Shown: positions 1 through 9,652, counted from the stretch's first letter. The stretch is DNA of 64,000 bases from Alphaproteobacteria bacterium CG11_big_fil_rev_8_21_14_0_20_39_49 (GCA_002787635.1 PCXK01000024.1:1-64000); one strand, 5' to 3'. Made by a program: numbers and translations. Notes: generated by a model not told the origin, from the sequence alone.

Positions 1-158
1 AGATGCGTTTTTATATCGACTGTTTTACCGCAATGTTGCCAGTTATTTACGCTGACTCTGGCGGCTTGACTCGTTGATGTTAACGCTAAGCTGAAAAGTC
101 CGGTATATAAAACGGTTTTAAAGTGAGAATTCACCTTACCATAAAGCCATGAAATCAT
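1..158 (-). CDS. N-terminus of a secreted protein, cut by the window edge
   Basis: A minus-strand reading frame opens with ATG at 158 and runs without a stop past the window edge (52 codons visible). An AGGAGA ribosome-binding site lies 7 nt upstream, which makes this start convincing. The N-terminus has a basic n-region, a hydrophobic core (VLYTGLFSLALTS) and a small-residue SQA site near residue 32, so it looks like a Sec signal peptide. The visible mature part contains a Cys (NNWQHCGKT). It lies on the same strand as the gene at 319-1503, with a terminator between them. No family can be assigned from 52 residues. Confidence 0.7.
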   Translation of the reverse strand, partial: MISWLYGKVNSHFKTVLYTGLFSLALTSTSQAARVSVNNWQHCGKTVDIKTH

Positions 159-272
159 TCGATTATCTCCTATGCAGACGTTGCCTTGTTATCCCTGACG
201 CATCTAATTAATAAATTAATAATTTTATTGTAAAGCACTCTCGCTAATAAAAAATAAGAAAAAGTATTTTAT

Positions 273-309
273 ACTAAAAAACCGCTCTGTTTACGGACGG
301 TTTTTTAGT
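273..309 (-). terminator. Intrinsic terminator downstream of the 319-1503 gene
   Basis: A perfect 12-bp inverted repeat (273-284 pairing with 298-309; core ACCG/CGGT) flanked by A and T runs. Read on the minus strand it gives a hairpin followed by a U tract just after the stop of the secreted-protein gene. The A/T symmetry could also stop plus-strand transcripts. Confidence 0.75.
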
Positions 310-318
310 TACGGATAA

Positions 319-1503
319 TTATTTATCTCTTATGATTAAAGATATAAGACCGTCCTTGCATGAGGAAGCCCCGCTTCCTGTAGTTGTCTGGCTACCGGTG
401 CTGCCGTCCTTAGTGATTGGCTTGGTGTATAGAAAGCCTGCCTCGTCAGAACCTGCAACATATCCGCGGGTTGTCGCTCCGCTAGGTGCTCCGAATTTAT
501 CTTTTGAAACTTTATCGTCAAATGATTGTGACATTACAAGTAAATCCCCTTTATTTGCGTTCACAGAAGGAAATTTGCTTTTATTTGTACGATCACAACC
601 TAACGTTTCAGAGTCCCTCATAGGATTATTCGTATCGGCATTTCTAAGCGTGGTTATCATTGCCCATGTAGGTTTACTACCGCTCATGTCAATATTGTAA
701 GTTTTTTCGCCGGAGAAATCCGCTTTTCTCCAAAATATAGTCTGACCAAGGTCGGTGTTTGTGCCGTTGTGATCGCAATGGGTGTCGTTTTGGTTAAAAT
801 TGGTCGGATGTTTCTCACATTTTACCAAAAACTTCCAGCCGTTAAAACTGTTTTTCAAAACAGGACCGTCCGTTCTGTGAACAAATAACAATAATAAGTC
901 ACCTTGACGAGTATTAGAATGAGCCTTGATAGAAATGTCGCCTTTATCATACTTTACATTTGTTCCAATATGCTGGATATTGCTTCCGCTTCCGCTTCCT
1001 CCGCCACTACTGCCGTCATCGTCATTACGGGTAATAGCTATATTTTCGATTTGCACTCTGACACCGTTTAGAACGAAGCAAAGCACTTTCTGGCTGGTTC
1101 TGTTTAATTTTACTTTTGAAGTCCATTGATAACTGCTGCGACTTATATCGGAAATGTTTACCGTTCCCAAAGTAGTACCGTTACTTGTAAGGCGTTTAAC
1201 TGAAATAGAACCGCTTTTGGATTCCAGCCTTTTTAGCTTTATACGAATCTCGGCATCATTACCCAATGATTTACCGATATCAATACAAAACCAGTCGCTC
1301 GGTTTGTAATTTACTATTTTTCCGTCTTTCCTTACATCTATCCCTGACGATCCGCTACCTTCACTTACTATGTCATCAAAATTAAGGAATGCTTCCGTAG
1401 CTGCAAAAGATGTTGTGGGTTTTCCGAATGATATAAATATAGCTAATAAAAATGTAAAAATTAGCTTTAAAGAACATAAAGGCTTTCTTGTATAAAATGC
1501 CAT
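319..1503 (-). CDS. Secreted protein of unknown function with a Gly/Ser linker
   Basis: I do not recognise this family. Translation from the ATG at 1503 gives a hydrophobic signal peptide (about residues 13-30, LIFTFLLAIFISFG) followed by SFAA. The mature protein has two parts: about 35-160, rich in beta-prone and polar residues, and about 180-394, with several Cys. They are joined by a Gly/Ser-rich linker (GSSGGGSGSGS). The second part ends in Gly/Ser/Thr-rich sequence. A GTG at 1518 could add five residues, but the GGGGG run upstream suits the ATG better. It is divergent from the phosphoketolase-family gene. An exported or surface protein with two sandwich-like domains is inference. Confidence 0.7.
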   Translation of the reverse strand: MAFYTRKPLCSLKLIFTFLLAIFISFGKPTTSFAATEAFLNFDDIVSEGSGSSGIDVRKDGKIVNYKPSDWFCIDIGKSLGNDAEIRIKLKRLESKSGSISVKRLTSNGTTLGTVNISDISRSSYQWTSKVKLNRTSQKVLCFVLNGVRVQIENIAITRNDDDGSSGGGSGSGSNIQHIGTNVKYDKGDISIKAHSNTRQGDLLLLFVHRTDGPVLKNSFNGWKFLVKCEKHPTNFNQNDTHCDHNGTNTDLGQTIFWRKADFSGEKTYNIDMSGSKPTWAMITTLRNADTNNPMRDSETLGCDRTNKSKFPSVNANKGDLLVMSQSFDDKVSKDKFGAPSGATTRGYVAGSDEAGFLYTKPITKDGSTGSQTTTGSGASSCKDGLISLIIRDK

Positions 1504-1545
1504 TACGGATACCCCCACTTTTTATTGAAAAAATTAACGTGTAAT

Positions 1546-1581
1546 AATATGTTACATTACTGTGTTAAAATGTAACATATT
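1546..1581. promoter_or_regulatory. Perfect 12-bp inverted repeat between divergent genes
   Basis: Arms AATATGTTACAT (1546-1557) and ATGTAACATATT (1570-1581) are separated by 12 nt, so half-site centres are about 24 bp apart. It lies between the starts of two divergent genes (1503 and 1705) and has no T tract. A dimeric-regulator operator is more likely than a terminator. The regulator is unknown. Confidence 0.5.
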
Positions 1582-1704
1582 TCAAGTTTTAGGTCAACTG
1601 CATAGTTAAAAAATTAACCATTTAGAATTTCGCAAATAAAAACATTTTTTTACCTGTTGTTAATAAAAACGTGCTATTATCAATAGATGTTTTAAGAAAG
1701 GTAT

Positions 1705-4101
1705 TTGGTAATATACGATATGATCGACGAAGATATGACTACAGAAGAAAGGACGTGGCTAAGCGGATACGGTGTTATCAAACACGAACAGATTACAAAG
1801 CTGCATATCAAGGAACTTCTTAAAGATATCAATATAGATAAACAGACATTTTATAAAATGCTTTCATCAGCGGATAAGGTCGCTAATGCTGCTATGTGGC
1901 TTAGTGTGCATCAGGTCTACGCAAAAAATGTCTACACCGACGGCAGGAAGTTAGCCTTAAGCGACTTTAAGAAAGACCCGCAGGGACATTTAGGCGGAAC
2001 ATTGAATATGATACCTGCTTATGTCGGATATATGCTGGCAAATGCCCTTTCTAATTTTACCAGAGCATGGGTTATGGAGCAGGGACACGCCGTATCTGCA
2101 ATTGATTCGGTCAACCTGCTGCTGGACAATATGACGGAAGCCCATAAAAAGCATTACTGCTATGACGATAAGGCATTATCAAAATTCTGCCGTGATTTTT
2201 ATTCATATAAGATAAATGACAGAGGAGTGCAGGAATCACCCCTTGGCAGCCACGTTAACGCAAATACGGGCGGCGGACACTTAGAAGGCGGATATCTTGG
2301 ATTTGCATCTTTACAATATGCCCATATGCCCCTTTTGGGTGAAAGGTTGGTAGCGTTTTTAAGTGACGGAGCATTCGAAGAACAAAAAGGTTCGGACTGG
2401 ACGTCAAGATGGTGGAGAGCCGAGGATTCAGGTCTTATATGCCCGATAATGATATCTAACGGCAGAAGGATAGACCAACGGTCGACAATGGAACAGGAAG
2501 GCGGTGCCGAGTGGTTCGCCGAATATCTGAAACTTCACGATTTCGAGCCTATTATTTTTGACGGACGTGATCCTGCCGCATTCGCATGGTGTATCTTGGA
2601 ACAGGAAAAACGTCTGCTCAAAAATGTCGCCAACCTTGATAACATAAACAAATATAAAATAAAAATACCATACGGTGTAGCAGTAGCTCCAAAAGGTGCG
2701 GGTTTTTATAATGAAGGTACGAATTTTGCCCATAACCTACCGTTGGTTAAAAATCCAAGATATGATGTAGTTGCCGCAGAAAGATTCAATATACATTGTT
2801 CCAAGCTATTTGTTGACTCAATGGAACTTAGTGAGGCTACAAGCTGCCTATCTAACCATAGAACAACCGGCAGGATTAAAGAAAAAGATAATCCTATAGC
2901 AAACCGTGATGTTTCATTGCAAAAATCGACCGTACTGCCATGGAAAAAAGTTGAGGCAGGTAAAAAAGCCAGCCCTATGGACGCTATCGACACCGCATTC
3001 GTACTTACCTTGCAGGATAATAAACATTTACGCCCAAGAGTCGGTAATCCCGATGAAATGTTGTCCAATAAAATGGACGATACTTTGGAAGAGCTGAAAT
3101 TCAGGGTAGTAGAGGCAGAAGGGGCTTCACATGAATCTACACTGGGTAATGTGATAACGGCATTGAACGAAGAAGCCGTTGCGGGTGCTGCCTTCGGTAA
3201 TAAGGGGGGTATAAATATTATAGTTACTTATGAAGCATTCGGTTCAAAGATGTTCGGTGAGGCAAGACAGGAAATCATTTTCTCAAAACATCTGAAAGAA
3301 CACGGCAAAAAAGCAAAATGGCTTTCAGTGCCTGTTGTTATGACATCAAACACATGGGAAAACAGCAAAAACGAACTATCGCACCAAGACCCGTCAATGA
3401 GTGAGTCTATGCTTGGTGAAACCTCCGATATCTCAAGGGTTATTTATCCTGCCGATTATAACAGTACACTGGCGGTTATGGACGAGGTATATAAAACTCA
3501 AGGACAGATATGGACGGTTGTTGCACCGAAACATGATCTGGAACTGGTTTTTTCCAAAGATGAGGCAAAACAGCTAATGCATGACGGCGGAATAAGTGTG
3601 AAACAGGCACAATTCCTTCCTGCAAAGGCAGAAGTTGCTCTTGTGGTAATGGGGGCATATCAGTTAAAAGAAGCAATAAAAGCTTCAAAAAGGCTGACAG
3701 AGAAAAAAATACCGCATGTTACAAGCTATATAATAGAACCGGGTAAGTTCAGAAAGCCCCGCAATAAAGGTGAAGAAAAGCATCAGGCACCCAAAAAGAT
3801 TGTAGACAGGCTTTTCCCGTTCTCTGCCAGAAAAGTTATAGTCATGACCCACAACAGACCCGAGCTTATAACCGGTATAATGCAACCGATGTTAAACGGG
3901 CGGAGTTTCTCAACAATGGGGTTTATAGGAGAAGGCGGAACTTTGGATATAGAAGGTATGCTGTTCGTTAATAAATGCTCATGGGCGCATGTAGTACAGG
4001 AATTTGCCATACATAACGATATCAACCCCGAAATGCTCCTTACACCACAGGAATATAGGGCGGTCAGGAATATAATGTCACCTTGCGGCGTGATATTCTA
4101 G
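1705..4101 (+). CDS. Phosphoketolase-family (XFP-like) ThDP enzyme
   Basis: Length (about 798 aa) and layout match the xylulose-5-P/fructose-6-P phosphoketolase family, which cleaves ketose phosphates with phosphate to acetyl phosphate using thiamine diphosphate. GHLGGTLNMIPAYVGY (94-109) corresponds to the N-terminal His/Gly active-site region and EGGYLGF (194-200) to the family signature. The ThDP/Mg motif is SDGAFEEQKGSDW (220-232), with N252 as probable metal ligand. Canonical enzymes read EGGELGY and GDGEAETGP there, so this is a divergent branch; some database entries call such proteins xylulose 5-phosphate 3-epimerase. The start is uncertain: TTG 1705 is only 3 nt from an AAGG, and ATG 1720 or 1735 are alternatives. 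Substrate unproven. Confidence 0.8.
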   Translation: MVIYDMIDEDMTTEERTWLSGYGVIKHEQITKLHIKELLKDINIDKQTFYKMLSSADKVANAAMWLSVHQVYAKNVYTDGRKLALSDFKKDPQGHLGGTLNMIPAYVGYMLANALSNFTRAWVMEQGHAVSAIDSVNLLLDNMTEAHKKHYCYDDKALSKFCRDFYSYKINDRGVQESPLGSHVNANTGGGHLEGGYLGFASLQYAHMPLLGERLVAFLSDGAFEEQKGSDWTSRWWRAEDSGLICPIMISNGRRIDQRSTMEQEGGAEWFAEYLKLHDFEPIIFDGRDPAAFAWCILEQEKRLLKNVANLDNINKYKIKIPYGVAVAPKGAGFYNEGTNFAHNLPLVKNPRYDVVAAERFNIHCSKLFVDSMELSEATSCLSNHRTTGRIKEKDNPIANRDVSLQKSTVLPWKKVEAGKKASPMDAIDTAFVLTLQDNKHLRPRVGNPDEMLSNKMDDTLEELKFRVVEAEGASHESTLGNVITALNEEAVAGAAFGNKGGINIIVTYEAFGSKMFGEARQEIIFSKHLKEHGKKAKWLSVPVVMTSNTWENSKNELSHQDPSMSESMLGETSDISRVIYPADYNSTLAVMDEVYKTQGQIWTVVAPKHDLELVFSKDEAKQLMHDGGISVKQAQFLPAKAEVALVVMGAYQLKEAIKASKRLTEKKIPHVTSYIIEPGKFRKPRNKGEEKHQAPKKIVDRLFPFSARKVIVMTHNRPELITGIMQPMLNGRSFSTMGFIGEGGTLDIEGMLFVNKCSWAHVVQEFAIHNDINPEMLLTPQEYRAVRNIMSPCGVIF

Positions 4102-4212
4102 GTCTTTTCCAAGTAAAAATAACGGATTATGGCTACTTCAATATTGTTTATCCTTGAATTTTTTAATAATTAATTGTAAAAATGTTCCGGAGATACAATT
4201 TTGGAGTGATAT

Positions 4213-5199
4213 ATGAATAAAACTTTGTTCATAATAGTTTTAGCTATCCTGTTACAAGCATGCAATACCGTTAAGCCGATAGATGTTTCGTCCGTACGAA
4301 AAAAAACGGTCGCTCACGATCCTTTTCTTGAAACTCTACGTATGGGATATCTTGAATTTTACGATTACGAGATAAGCAAAAAGAACTTTAAAAAAGCCAA
4401 TACCTATGGAAGAAAGGCTTTGGTAACTACTCAAAGCCTTGCTCCCGATATGGAAAATCTGTTCGATAAGGAAATACCGATTGCAAGGCTGAACGGGCTT
4501 CTGGGTTCAAAATATTTCCTTGAGGCGGCTTTTGTAAACGGCACTAAAGAAATGATTCCTGAAGAATCGGCAAGAGCGCAGCTTATGTTTGACTGCTGGT
4601 CCGACCAAGAGGAAGTAAGAGCACAGAAAGAAATAAAAGGACAGGACGTACTGCCGTGCCAAGATGAGTTCAATAAGGTTAGGGGGCGGATAAAGGACGC
4701 TTTGGCAGAGATAAGGCGTATTGAAAAACAAAAGGAAACGGCAAGGATAGAAGCTGAAAAAAGAAAAATGGAAGCATACCATAAGCTTGTACTTTCAAAG
4801 GCTCTTGCCGAACAGAAAAAAATGCTAAAACAACTGCCGGAATATTCACTGCTGTTCTTTAAATTCGATAGCACCAAGCTCGGTATAACCGCAAAAAGCA
4901 TCTTAGACAAAGTCGCAAAGGATATTGACCTGTTCAATCCGAGAAAGGTAATTTTAAGAGGAAATACCGATCTTGTCGGAAGTGACGAGTATAACATGAA
5001 ACTGGCTCTTGCCAGAGGACAAGCGGCTGCCGATTATCTTATAAAAGAACACGGAATTGATGCAAAACTGCTTGATGTTAAAGCATATGGTGAAAACAAA
5101 CCGCGCGAGAATCCGAGGCAGGTAAATAAAGATGTGCGTAACCGATATGTTCAAATAACCTTTGAATTTGATAATAAATTCTATCCGGGAATGAGGTAG
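4213..5199 (+). CDS. OmpA-family peptidoglycan-binding lipoprotein
   Basis: The N-terminus is a lipoprotein signal peptide with lipobox LLQAC (Cys17), and GGAG lies a few bases before the ATG. Residues about 25-150 are unassigned. About 150-200 is a Lys/Glu-rich probable coiled coil. Residues about 205-325 form an OmpA C-terminal domain: a FKFDSTKL strand, the RGNTDLVGSDEYNMKLALARG segment region with its conserved Asp and Arg that hold diaminopimelate, then YGENKPR. It probably tethers the outer membrane to peptidoglycan. It is monocistronic and convergent with the GNAT gene. OmpA domain is sure; exact role inferred. Confidence 0.85.
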   Translation: MNKTLFIIVLAILLQACNTVKPIDVSSVRKKTVAHDPFLETLRMGYLEFYDYEISKKNFKKANTYGRKALVTTQSLAPDMENLFDKEIPIARLNGLLGSKYFLEAAFVNGTKEMIPEESARAQLMFDCWSDQEEVRAQKEIKGQDVLPCQDEFNKVRGRIKDALAEIRRIEKQKETARIEAEKRKMEAYHKLVLSKALAEQKKMLKQLPEYSLLFFKFDSTKLGITAKSILDKVAKDIDLFNPRKVILRGNTDLVGSDEYNMKLALARGQAAADYLIKEHGIDAKLLDVKAYGENKPRENPRQVNKDVRNRYVQITFEFDNKFYPGMR

Positions 5200-5236
5200 T
5201 TTATATTCAATTATAGCGTTTTCGCCTGAATGGAAT

Positions 5237-5794
5237 TTATTTAATATCCTTATAATAATAATGTCCGGCGGTCATTTTACCGTCTATTATCTCGAACTTA
5301 TCCAGTGTACCCCAGCGTATAAAGCCGCATGATTCGTATAAATGAACAGCACTTTCCAATGTGGCGTTAACACGCAGACGCATAACGGTATGACCAAGTG
5401 CTTTAGCCTCTTTTTCAGCAGCTTTAAGCAGAGATTTTGCCAGTCCGTGTTCTCTTGCCCACGGGGCTACAAAATGCTGGTCTACCCAACATGTGAATCC
5501 GGAAGTCTGATTATTGGGACCGGGCTTTATAAGCTGTATCGAAGACGATATCGTACCGTCAAGACGACCGACAAAAAGCTCTCTTTGCGGTACAAGAAGC
5601 ACTCCCTTCCAATATTGCTCAAGACGCTCCCTGACAGGAGGTTCCGAACGCTTCAAACCGATATTGAAACTGCCTTTATTGTCTATAATGGTACTTTCGG
5701 TAGCATCGCAGATGTCTTCCAAGTCAGTGTTTTTAAACTCGCTAATCTTTTCAATTAGTATGATATTTGCGTCCTTTTTTATTGCATCTGCCAT
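5237..5794 (-). CDS. GNAT-family N-acetyltransferase
   Basis: The C-terminal half has the GNAT acetyl-CoA fold: a strand ending QHFVAPWAREHGLAKSLL, which is the motif A pyrophosphate loop region with a degenerate R/Q-x-x-G-x-A, then ALGHTVMRLRVNATLESAVHLY and the motif B YESCGFIRWG. The N-terminal third (ANIILIEKISEFKNTDLED) is the usual variable region. It sits 42 nt downstream of hisH on the same strand and could be the last gene of that transcript. Substrate unknown; small-molecule or protein acetylation are both possible. Confidence 0.85.
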   Translation of the reverse strand: MADAIKKDANIILIEKISEFKNTDLEDICDATESTIIDNKGSFNIGLKRSEPPVRERLEQYWKGVLLVPQRELFVGRLDGTISSSIQLIKPGPNNQTSGFTCWVDQHFVAPWAREHGLAKSLLKAAEKEAKALGHTVMRLRVNATLESAVHLYESCGFIRWGTLDKFEIIDGKMTAGHYYYKDIK

Positions 5795-5836
5795 ATAACC
5801 TCCTTCCGGTTTTACATTGCCTGTTCGGTTTCTCCA

Positions 5837-6469
5837 TTACATATTAAGAAAATTAGATATAAATTTCAGACCTACCTGCTGGCTTTTTTCAGGGTGGAAC
5901 TGTGCGGCAACAATGTTGTCATTAGCTATCACCGACACAACTCTTTGTCCGTAATCAACTGAGGCTAAAGCATTATTTTTGTTAGTGCAATCAAAATGAT
6001 ATGAATGCACGAAATAAACATGGTCACCCGAACTTATCCCTTCTAATACCGGATGTTCCTGCTCAATCCTTATTTCGTTCCAGCCCATATGCGGTATCTT
6101 TAAATTAGGGTCAGAAGGTTTAAGGGGTAAAACCTTGCCTGATATCCAGCCTAAACCCTTGTGAGAGCCGTTCTCCATTCCTTCATCGGCAAGCATCTGC
6201 ATACCGACACAAACGCCCATGAACGGTTTTTTCTTCAAACGTACATTCTCATGCAGGGAATCCATCATGCCTTCCAAACCCTGCAAACCCTTTATACAAT
6301 CGCCAAAAGCTCCCACTCCGGGCAGGACTATATGGCTTGCCTTATCAACATCATCTGCCTTGTCAGATATTACAACCTTCAGCTTATGCGAGCCTGCCTC
6401 TTTTTCAAAAGCCTTCGCTATAGAGTGAAGATTTCCGGAGCCATAATCAATTATAGTTATTTGTGACAT
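5837..6469 (-). CDS. hisH: Imidazole glycerol phosphate synthase, glutaminase subunit
   Basis: Class I glutamine amidotransferase that supplies ammonia to HisF for imidazole glycerol phosphate and AICAR formation in histidine synthesis. From the ATG at 6469 (AGGA 6 nt upstream) the protein has 210 residues. IIDYGSGNLHSI starts the fold, GVCVGMQ carries nucleophile Cys87, and FHPEKSQ carries His192 and Glu194, so the catalytic triad is complete. A TTG three bases earlier is a weaker start. It follows hisB and a DUF2628 gene on the same strand. The usual hisA and hisF neighbours are missing; a GNAT gene follows instead. Confidence 0.95.
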   Translation of the reverse strand: MSQITIIDYGSGNLHSIAKAFEKEAGSHKLKVVISDKADDVDKASHIVLPGVGAFGDCIKGLQGLEGMMDSLHENVRLKKKPFMGVCVGMQMLADEGMENGSHKGLGWISGKVLPLKPSDPNLKIPHMGWNEIRIEQEHPVLEGISSGDHVYFVHSYHFDCTNKNNALASVDYGQRVVSVIANDNIVAAQFHPEKSQQVGLKFISNFLNM

Positions 6470-6561
6470 CAATATTCCTAAAGACTAAATATTATTTATA
6501 TAAGAATTGTACACTATTTATACAAAAATTGCCAGTTTTGACATGATAAATGCACGAAAAG

Positions 6562-6939
6562 TTATTGTGCAACGCAAGATTCGGTGTATTTCTTCTGAGC
6601 CTTAATAACGGTTTCGGCAGATAATATATCAATTAAGACATAGCCGTCCTGTTCAGCTTTTTGACAAAGCCAGTCATTAGCAGAAAAACCGACCCATGCA
6701 AAGAACCCTATCCTCATAAATACAACGGCTTCATAGGCAAGGACATTCAATGTAGAGATATAAGCCATAGTTGCCATTATTATAAATAACACGGCAGCTA
6801 CAAACCACATTCTATTAAATAATGCCCATATAACATGGAGGATACCTGCCCATATATTAAAACCACGCTCCTGAATTATCTTAACGGATTCTGCCGGATT
6901 ATCCGAATCTTTCTTTAAATAAACATTATAAAGTTTCAT
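6562..6939 (-). CDS. DUF2628 small membrane protein
   Basis: A 125-residue protein matching DUF2628: a short cytoplasmic start (MKLYNVYLKK), then hydrophobic segments at about 30-45 (WAGILHVIWALFN), 46-65 (WFVAAVLFIIMATMAYI) and 70-88 (VVFMRIGFFAWVGFSANDW). The cytoplasmic tail ends near AETVIKAQKKY. Function unknown. In many Alphaproteobacteria a DUF2628 gene lies inside the his cluster, as here between hisB (17 nt upstream) and hisH. The gap to hisH is about 90 nt. Confidence 0.8.
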   Translation of the reverse strand: MKLYNVYLKKDSDNPAESVKIIQERGFNIWAGILHVIWALFNRMWFVAAVLFIIMATMAYISTLNVLAYEAVVFMRIGFFAWVGFSANDWLCQKAEQDGYVLIDILSAETVIKAQKKYTESCVAQ

Positions 6940-6956
6940 TTTGTATATCCTTTAAG

Positions 6957-7544
6957 TTATAAAACACCTTTTGTCGATGGAACTTCATCGGATTTACGGG
7001 GATCAATCTCAATAGCGGTTCTAATCGCTCTGGCAAGCCCTTTATAACATGATTCGATTATATGATGGTTATTGTCGCCGTACAAATTCTCAACATGCAG
7101 CGTAGCTCCGGCACTTTGTGAAAATGCCTGAAACCACTCACGGAATAGCTCGGTATCCATATCGCCTAGCTTATCCTTGCTAAAACCGACATTCCAGATA
7201 AGGTAAGGACGGTTGGAAAGGTCAAGTGCAACACGGCTTAATGTTTCGTCCATAGGGATATAAGCATGCCCATATCTGGTTATGCCTTTTTTATCTCCGA
7301 GAGCTTTAGAAAATGCCTCGCCGACTGCCCAGCCCGTATCTTCGGTCGTGTGGTGAAAGTCAATATGCAAATCGCCTTTTGCCTTAACCTTCAAATCCAT
7401 TAAGCTATGGCGTGAAAGCTGCTCAAGCATATGGTCAAGAAAGCCAATCCCTGTGGAAACTTCGTATTTACCTTTCCCGTCAAGGTTTATCTCAACTTCA
7501 ATCTGCGTTTCTTTTGTGTGTCTTTTTACAGAAGCGGTTCTCAA
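6957..7544 (-). CDS. hisB: Imidazoleglycerol-phosphate dehydratase
   Basis: Catalyses the manganese-dependent dehydration of imidazole glycerol phosphate to imidazole acetol phosphate. The 195-residue length matches the monofunctional form, without the fused phosphatase of E. coli HisB. Visible family motifs are [11 protein letters not shown], the metal-binding [14 protein letters not shown], and [17 protein letters not shown] near the C-terminus. It is the first gene of the minus-strand hisB-DUF2628-hisH group and is divergent from hslV, the two starts being about 190 nt apart. Confidence 0.96.
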   Translation of the reverse strand: MRTASVKRHTKETQIEVEINLDGKGKYEVSTGIGFLDHMLEQLSRHSLMDLKVKAKGDLHIDFHHTTEDTGWAVGEAFSKALGDKKGITRYGHAYIPMDETLSRVALDLSNRPYLIWNVGFSKDKLGDMDTELFREWFQAFSQSAGATLHVENLYGDNNHHIIESCYKGLARAIRTAIEIDPRKSDEVPSTKGVL

Positions 7545-7733
7545 AATGTCTATCCCTTTTCAACAATGAAATAAAATATAATTAATTATACTAAAGTTTA
7601 ACAATCTTATATATTAAATATTAAAAAATTACAACTATAACACATATTGTTTAATACGAAATATAGTTCAAACCTTGAAATTTATTTCAAAACCACTACA
7701 TATATAGTTCAAATAACAAAAAGGTATTCACTC

Positions 7734-8294
7734 ATGATTAATCATAAACCCGATACGATATACGGCACTACGATAGTTTCAGTGCGTAAAGGCAATAAAG
7801 TAGTAGTAGCAGGTGACGGACAGGTTTCACTGGGTAATACCGTTATGAAAAATTCCGCTAAAAAAGTACGTAAACTTGCTAACGGAAAAATAATAGCAGG
7901 TTTTGCAGGTGCTACCGCAGATGCTTTTACCCTGTTTGAAAGGCTTGAGCAAAAACTGGAGAAACACCCAGACCAGTTACAGCGTGCCTGTGTTGAGCTT
8001 GCCAAAGACTGGAGAACCGACAGGTATCTACGCAGGCTGGAAGCCATGATGATTGTGGTGGATTCCGAAGTTTCACTTATTATGTCGGGTACCGGTGACG
8101 TGATTGAACCCGATGACGGGTTGCTTGCTATAGGGTCGGGCGGAAATTACGCTATGGCGGCGGCAAGAGCATTAGTTGACATAAAAGATATGGACGCTGA
8201 AAAAATTGCAAAAAAAGCAATGAAAATAGCAGGTGATATATGTATATACACAAACCATAATGTCACTATTGAAAGTTTGAAAACAACAAAATAA
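7734..8294 (+). CDS. hslV: ATP-dependent protease subunit HslV
   Basis: Proteolytic subunit of the HslUV (ClpYQ) protease, a dodecamer with an N-terminal threonine nucleophile. The start at ATG 7734 follows AAAAAGG by 9 nt; reading further upstream only adds non-conserved sequence. The motif [21 protein letters not shown] places the catalytic Thr after a short propeptide, as in other Alphaproteobacteria. Also visible are [33 protein letters not shown], and the sodium-site region GDICIYTN. hslU follows 41 nt downstream in the same operon. Confidence 0.96.
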   Translation: MINHKPDTIYGTTIVSVRKGNKVVVAGDGQVSLGNTVMKNSAKKVRKLANGKIIAGFAGATADAFTLFERLEQKLEKHPDQLQRACVELAKDWRTDRYLRRLEAMMIVVDSEVSLIMSGTGDVIEPDDGLLAIGSGGNYAMAAARALVDIKDMDAEKIAKKAMKIAGDICIYTNHNVTIESLKTTK

Positions 8295-8335
8295 AACCCA
8301 TCGCAATATCCTAAAAATAAAGAAAGAGAAAATTA

Positions 8336-9652
8336 ATGAGCGACCTGAATTTAACTCCTAAAGAAATAGTAAAGGAACTTAACCGATACATCATCGGTCA
8401 GGACGACGCAAAAAAAGCCGTTGCCATAGCATTACGTAACCGTTGGCGTAGAAGAAAGGTGGAAGGGGCTTTGCAAGAAGAAATATTGCCGAAGAACATT
8501 CTTATGATAGGTCCTACAGGCGTGGGTAAAACCGAGATAGCAAGGCGTATTGCAAAGCTGTCCGGCTCACCGTTTTTAAAAGTAGAGGCAACCAAGTTCA
8601 CGGAAGTCGGCTATGTCGGGCGTGATGTGGATTCGATAATAAGGGACTTGGTAGAAAGTGCCGTTACTCTTATCCGTGACAAAATGCGTAAGGAAGTAAA
8701 GGAAAAAGCGCATTTTGCGGCAGAAGAGCGTATATTGGATTCGCTTGTAGGCGAAAATGCCTCCGAAGATACAAGGGAAAAATTCCGCAAGAAACTGCAT
8801 GAAGGCAAGCTAGGCGATAAGGAAGTCGAGATTAACGTTGCCGAAACACAATCCTCTGCAATGTCGTCTTTTGATATTCCCGGAATGCCCGGAAGCCAGA
8901 TGGGCGTATTGAATATCGGCGATTTGCTGGGGAAGGCAATGGGAGGGCGTACCGTTACTAAAAAAATGACCGTAGATGAGTCATATGAAATACTTATGAA
9001 TGAAGAAAGCGATAAACTTATCGATGAAGATAAGATTATCAAAGACGCATTGATATTGGCGGAGAATTACGGAATAGTGTTCATTGATGAAATGGACAAG
9101 ATAACGGCTCGTTCGGATTCAAGGGGTGGAGAAGTAAGCCGTGAAGGCGTACAGCGTGACCTGCTGCCTCTGATTGAAGGAACCACGGTATCTACCAAAT
9201 ACGGCTTGGTAAAGACCGACCATATATTGTTCGTAGCATCGGGTGCGTTCCACCTTTCAAGTCCGTCCGACCTGTTGCCCGAATTACAGGGAAGACTGCC
9301 TATCAGGGTTGAACTGAATGCCTTAACAGAAAAAGATATGGTGCGTATCCTAAAAGAACCGGAATCAAGCCTGTTAAAGCAATATGAGGCATTAATGGCT
9401 ACCGAAAATGTTAAATTGAGCTTTAGTAAGGAAGGCATTGAAAAGATTGCACGAATAGCTACGGAATCAAATAAGAACGTCGAAAATATAGGAGCAAGAA
9501 GGCTGCATACCGTAATGGAAAAATTATTGGAAGATATCAGCTATAACTGCGATAAATATGAAGGAAATGCCGTAGAGGTGGACGACAAATATGTCGAAAA
9601 ACAGCTTGGTGATCTTGTCAGGAACTCGGACCTTTCCAAGTTTATTTTATAA
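8336..9652 (+). CDS. hslU: ATP-dependent protease ATPase subunit HslU
   Basis: AAA+ unfoldase that feeds substrates to HslV. Walker A is GPTGVGKT (59-66), Walker B is [10 protein letters not shown] (about 245-254), and the GYVGRDV pore loop is present. The intermediate domain lies between about 110 and 235. Sensor and C-domain sequences ([31 protein letters not shown]) are intact. The C-terminal tail (DLSKFIL) is the peptide that docks into HslV. Length is normal. The small exported gene at 9663 begins 10 nt after the stop. Confidence 0.97.
   Translation: MSDLNLTPKEIVKELNRYIIGQDDAKKAVAIALRNRWRRRKVEGALQEEILPKNILMIGPTGVGKTEIARRIAKLSGSPFLKVEATKFTEVGYVGRDVDSIIRDLVESAVTLIRDKMRKEVKEKAHFAAEERILDSLVGENASEDTREKFRKKLHEGKLGDKEVEINVAETQSSAMSSFDIPGMPGSQMGVLNIGDLLGKAMGGRTVTKKMTVDESYEILMNEESDKLIDEDKIIKDALILAENYGIVFIDEMDKITARSDSRGGEVSREGVQRDLLPLIEGTTVSTKYGLVKTDHILFVASGAFHLSSPSDLLPELQGRLPIRVELNALTEKDMVRILKEPESSLLKQYEALMATENVKLSFSKEGIEKIARIATESNKNVENIGARRLHTVMEKLLEDISYNCDKYEGNAVEVDDKYVEKQLGDLVRNSDLSKFIL

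Noticed and set aside
332-700. Plus-strand frame opposite the secreted protein
   Set aside because: The minus-strand gene has a signal peptide and terminator; this frame has neither a ribosome-binding site nor a coherent composition.
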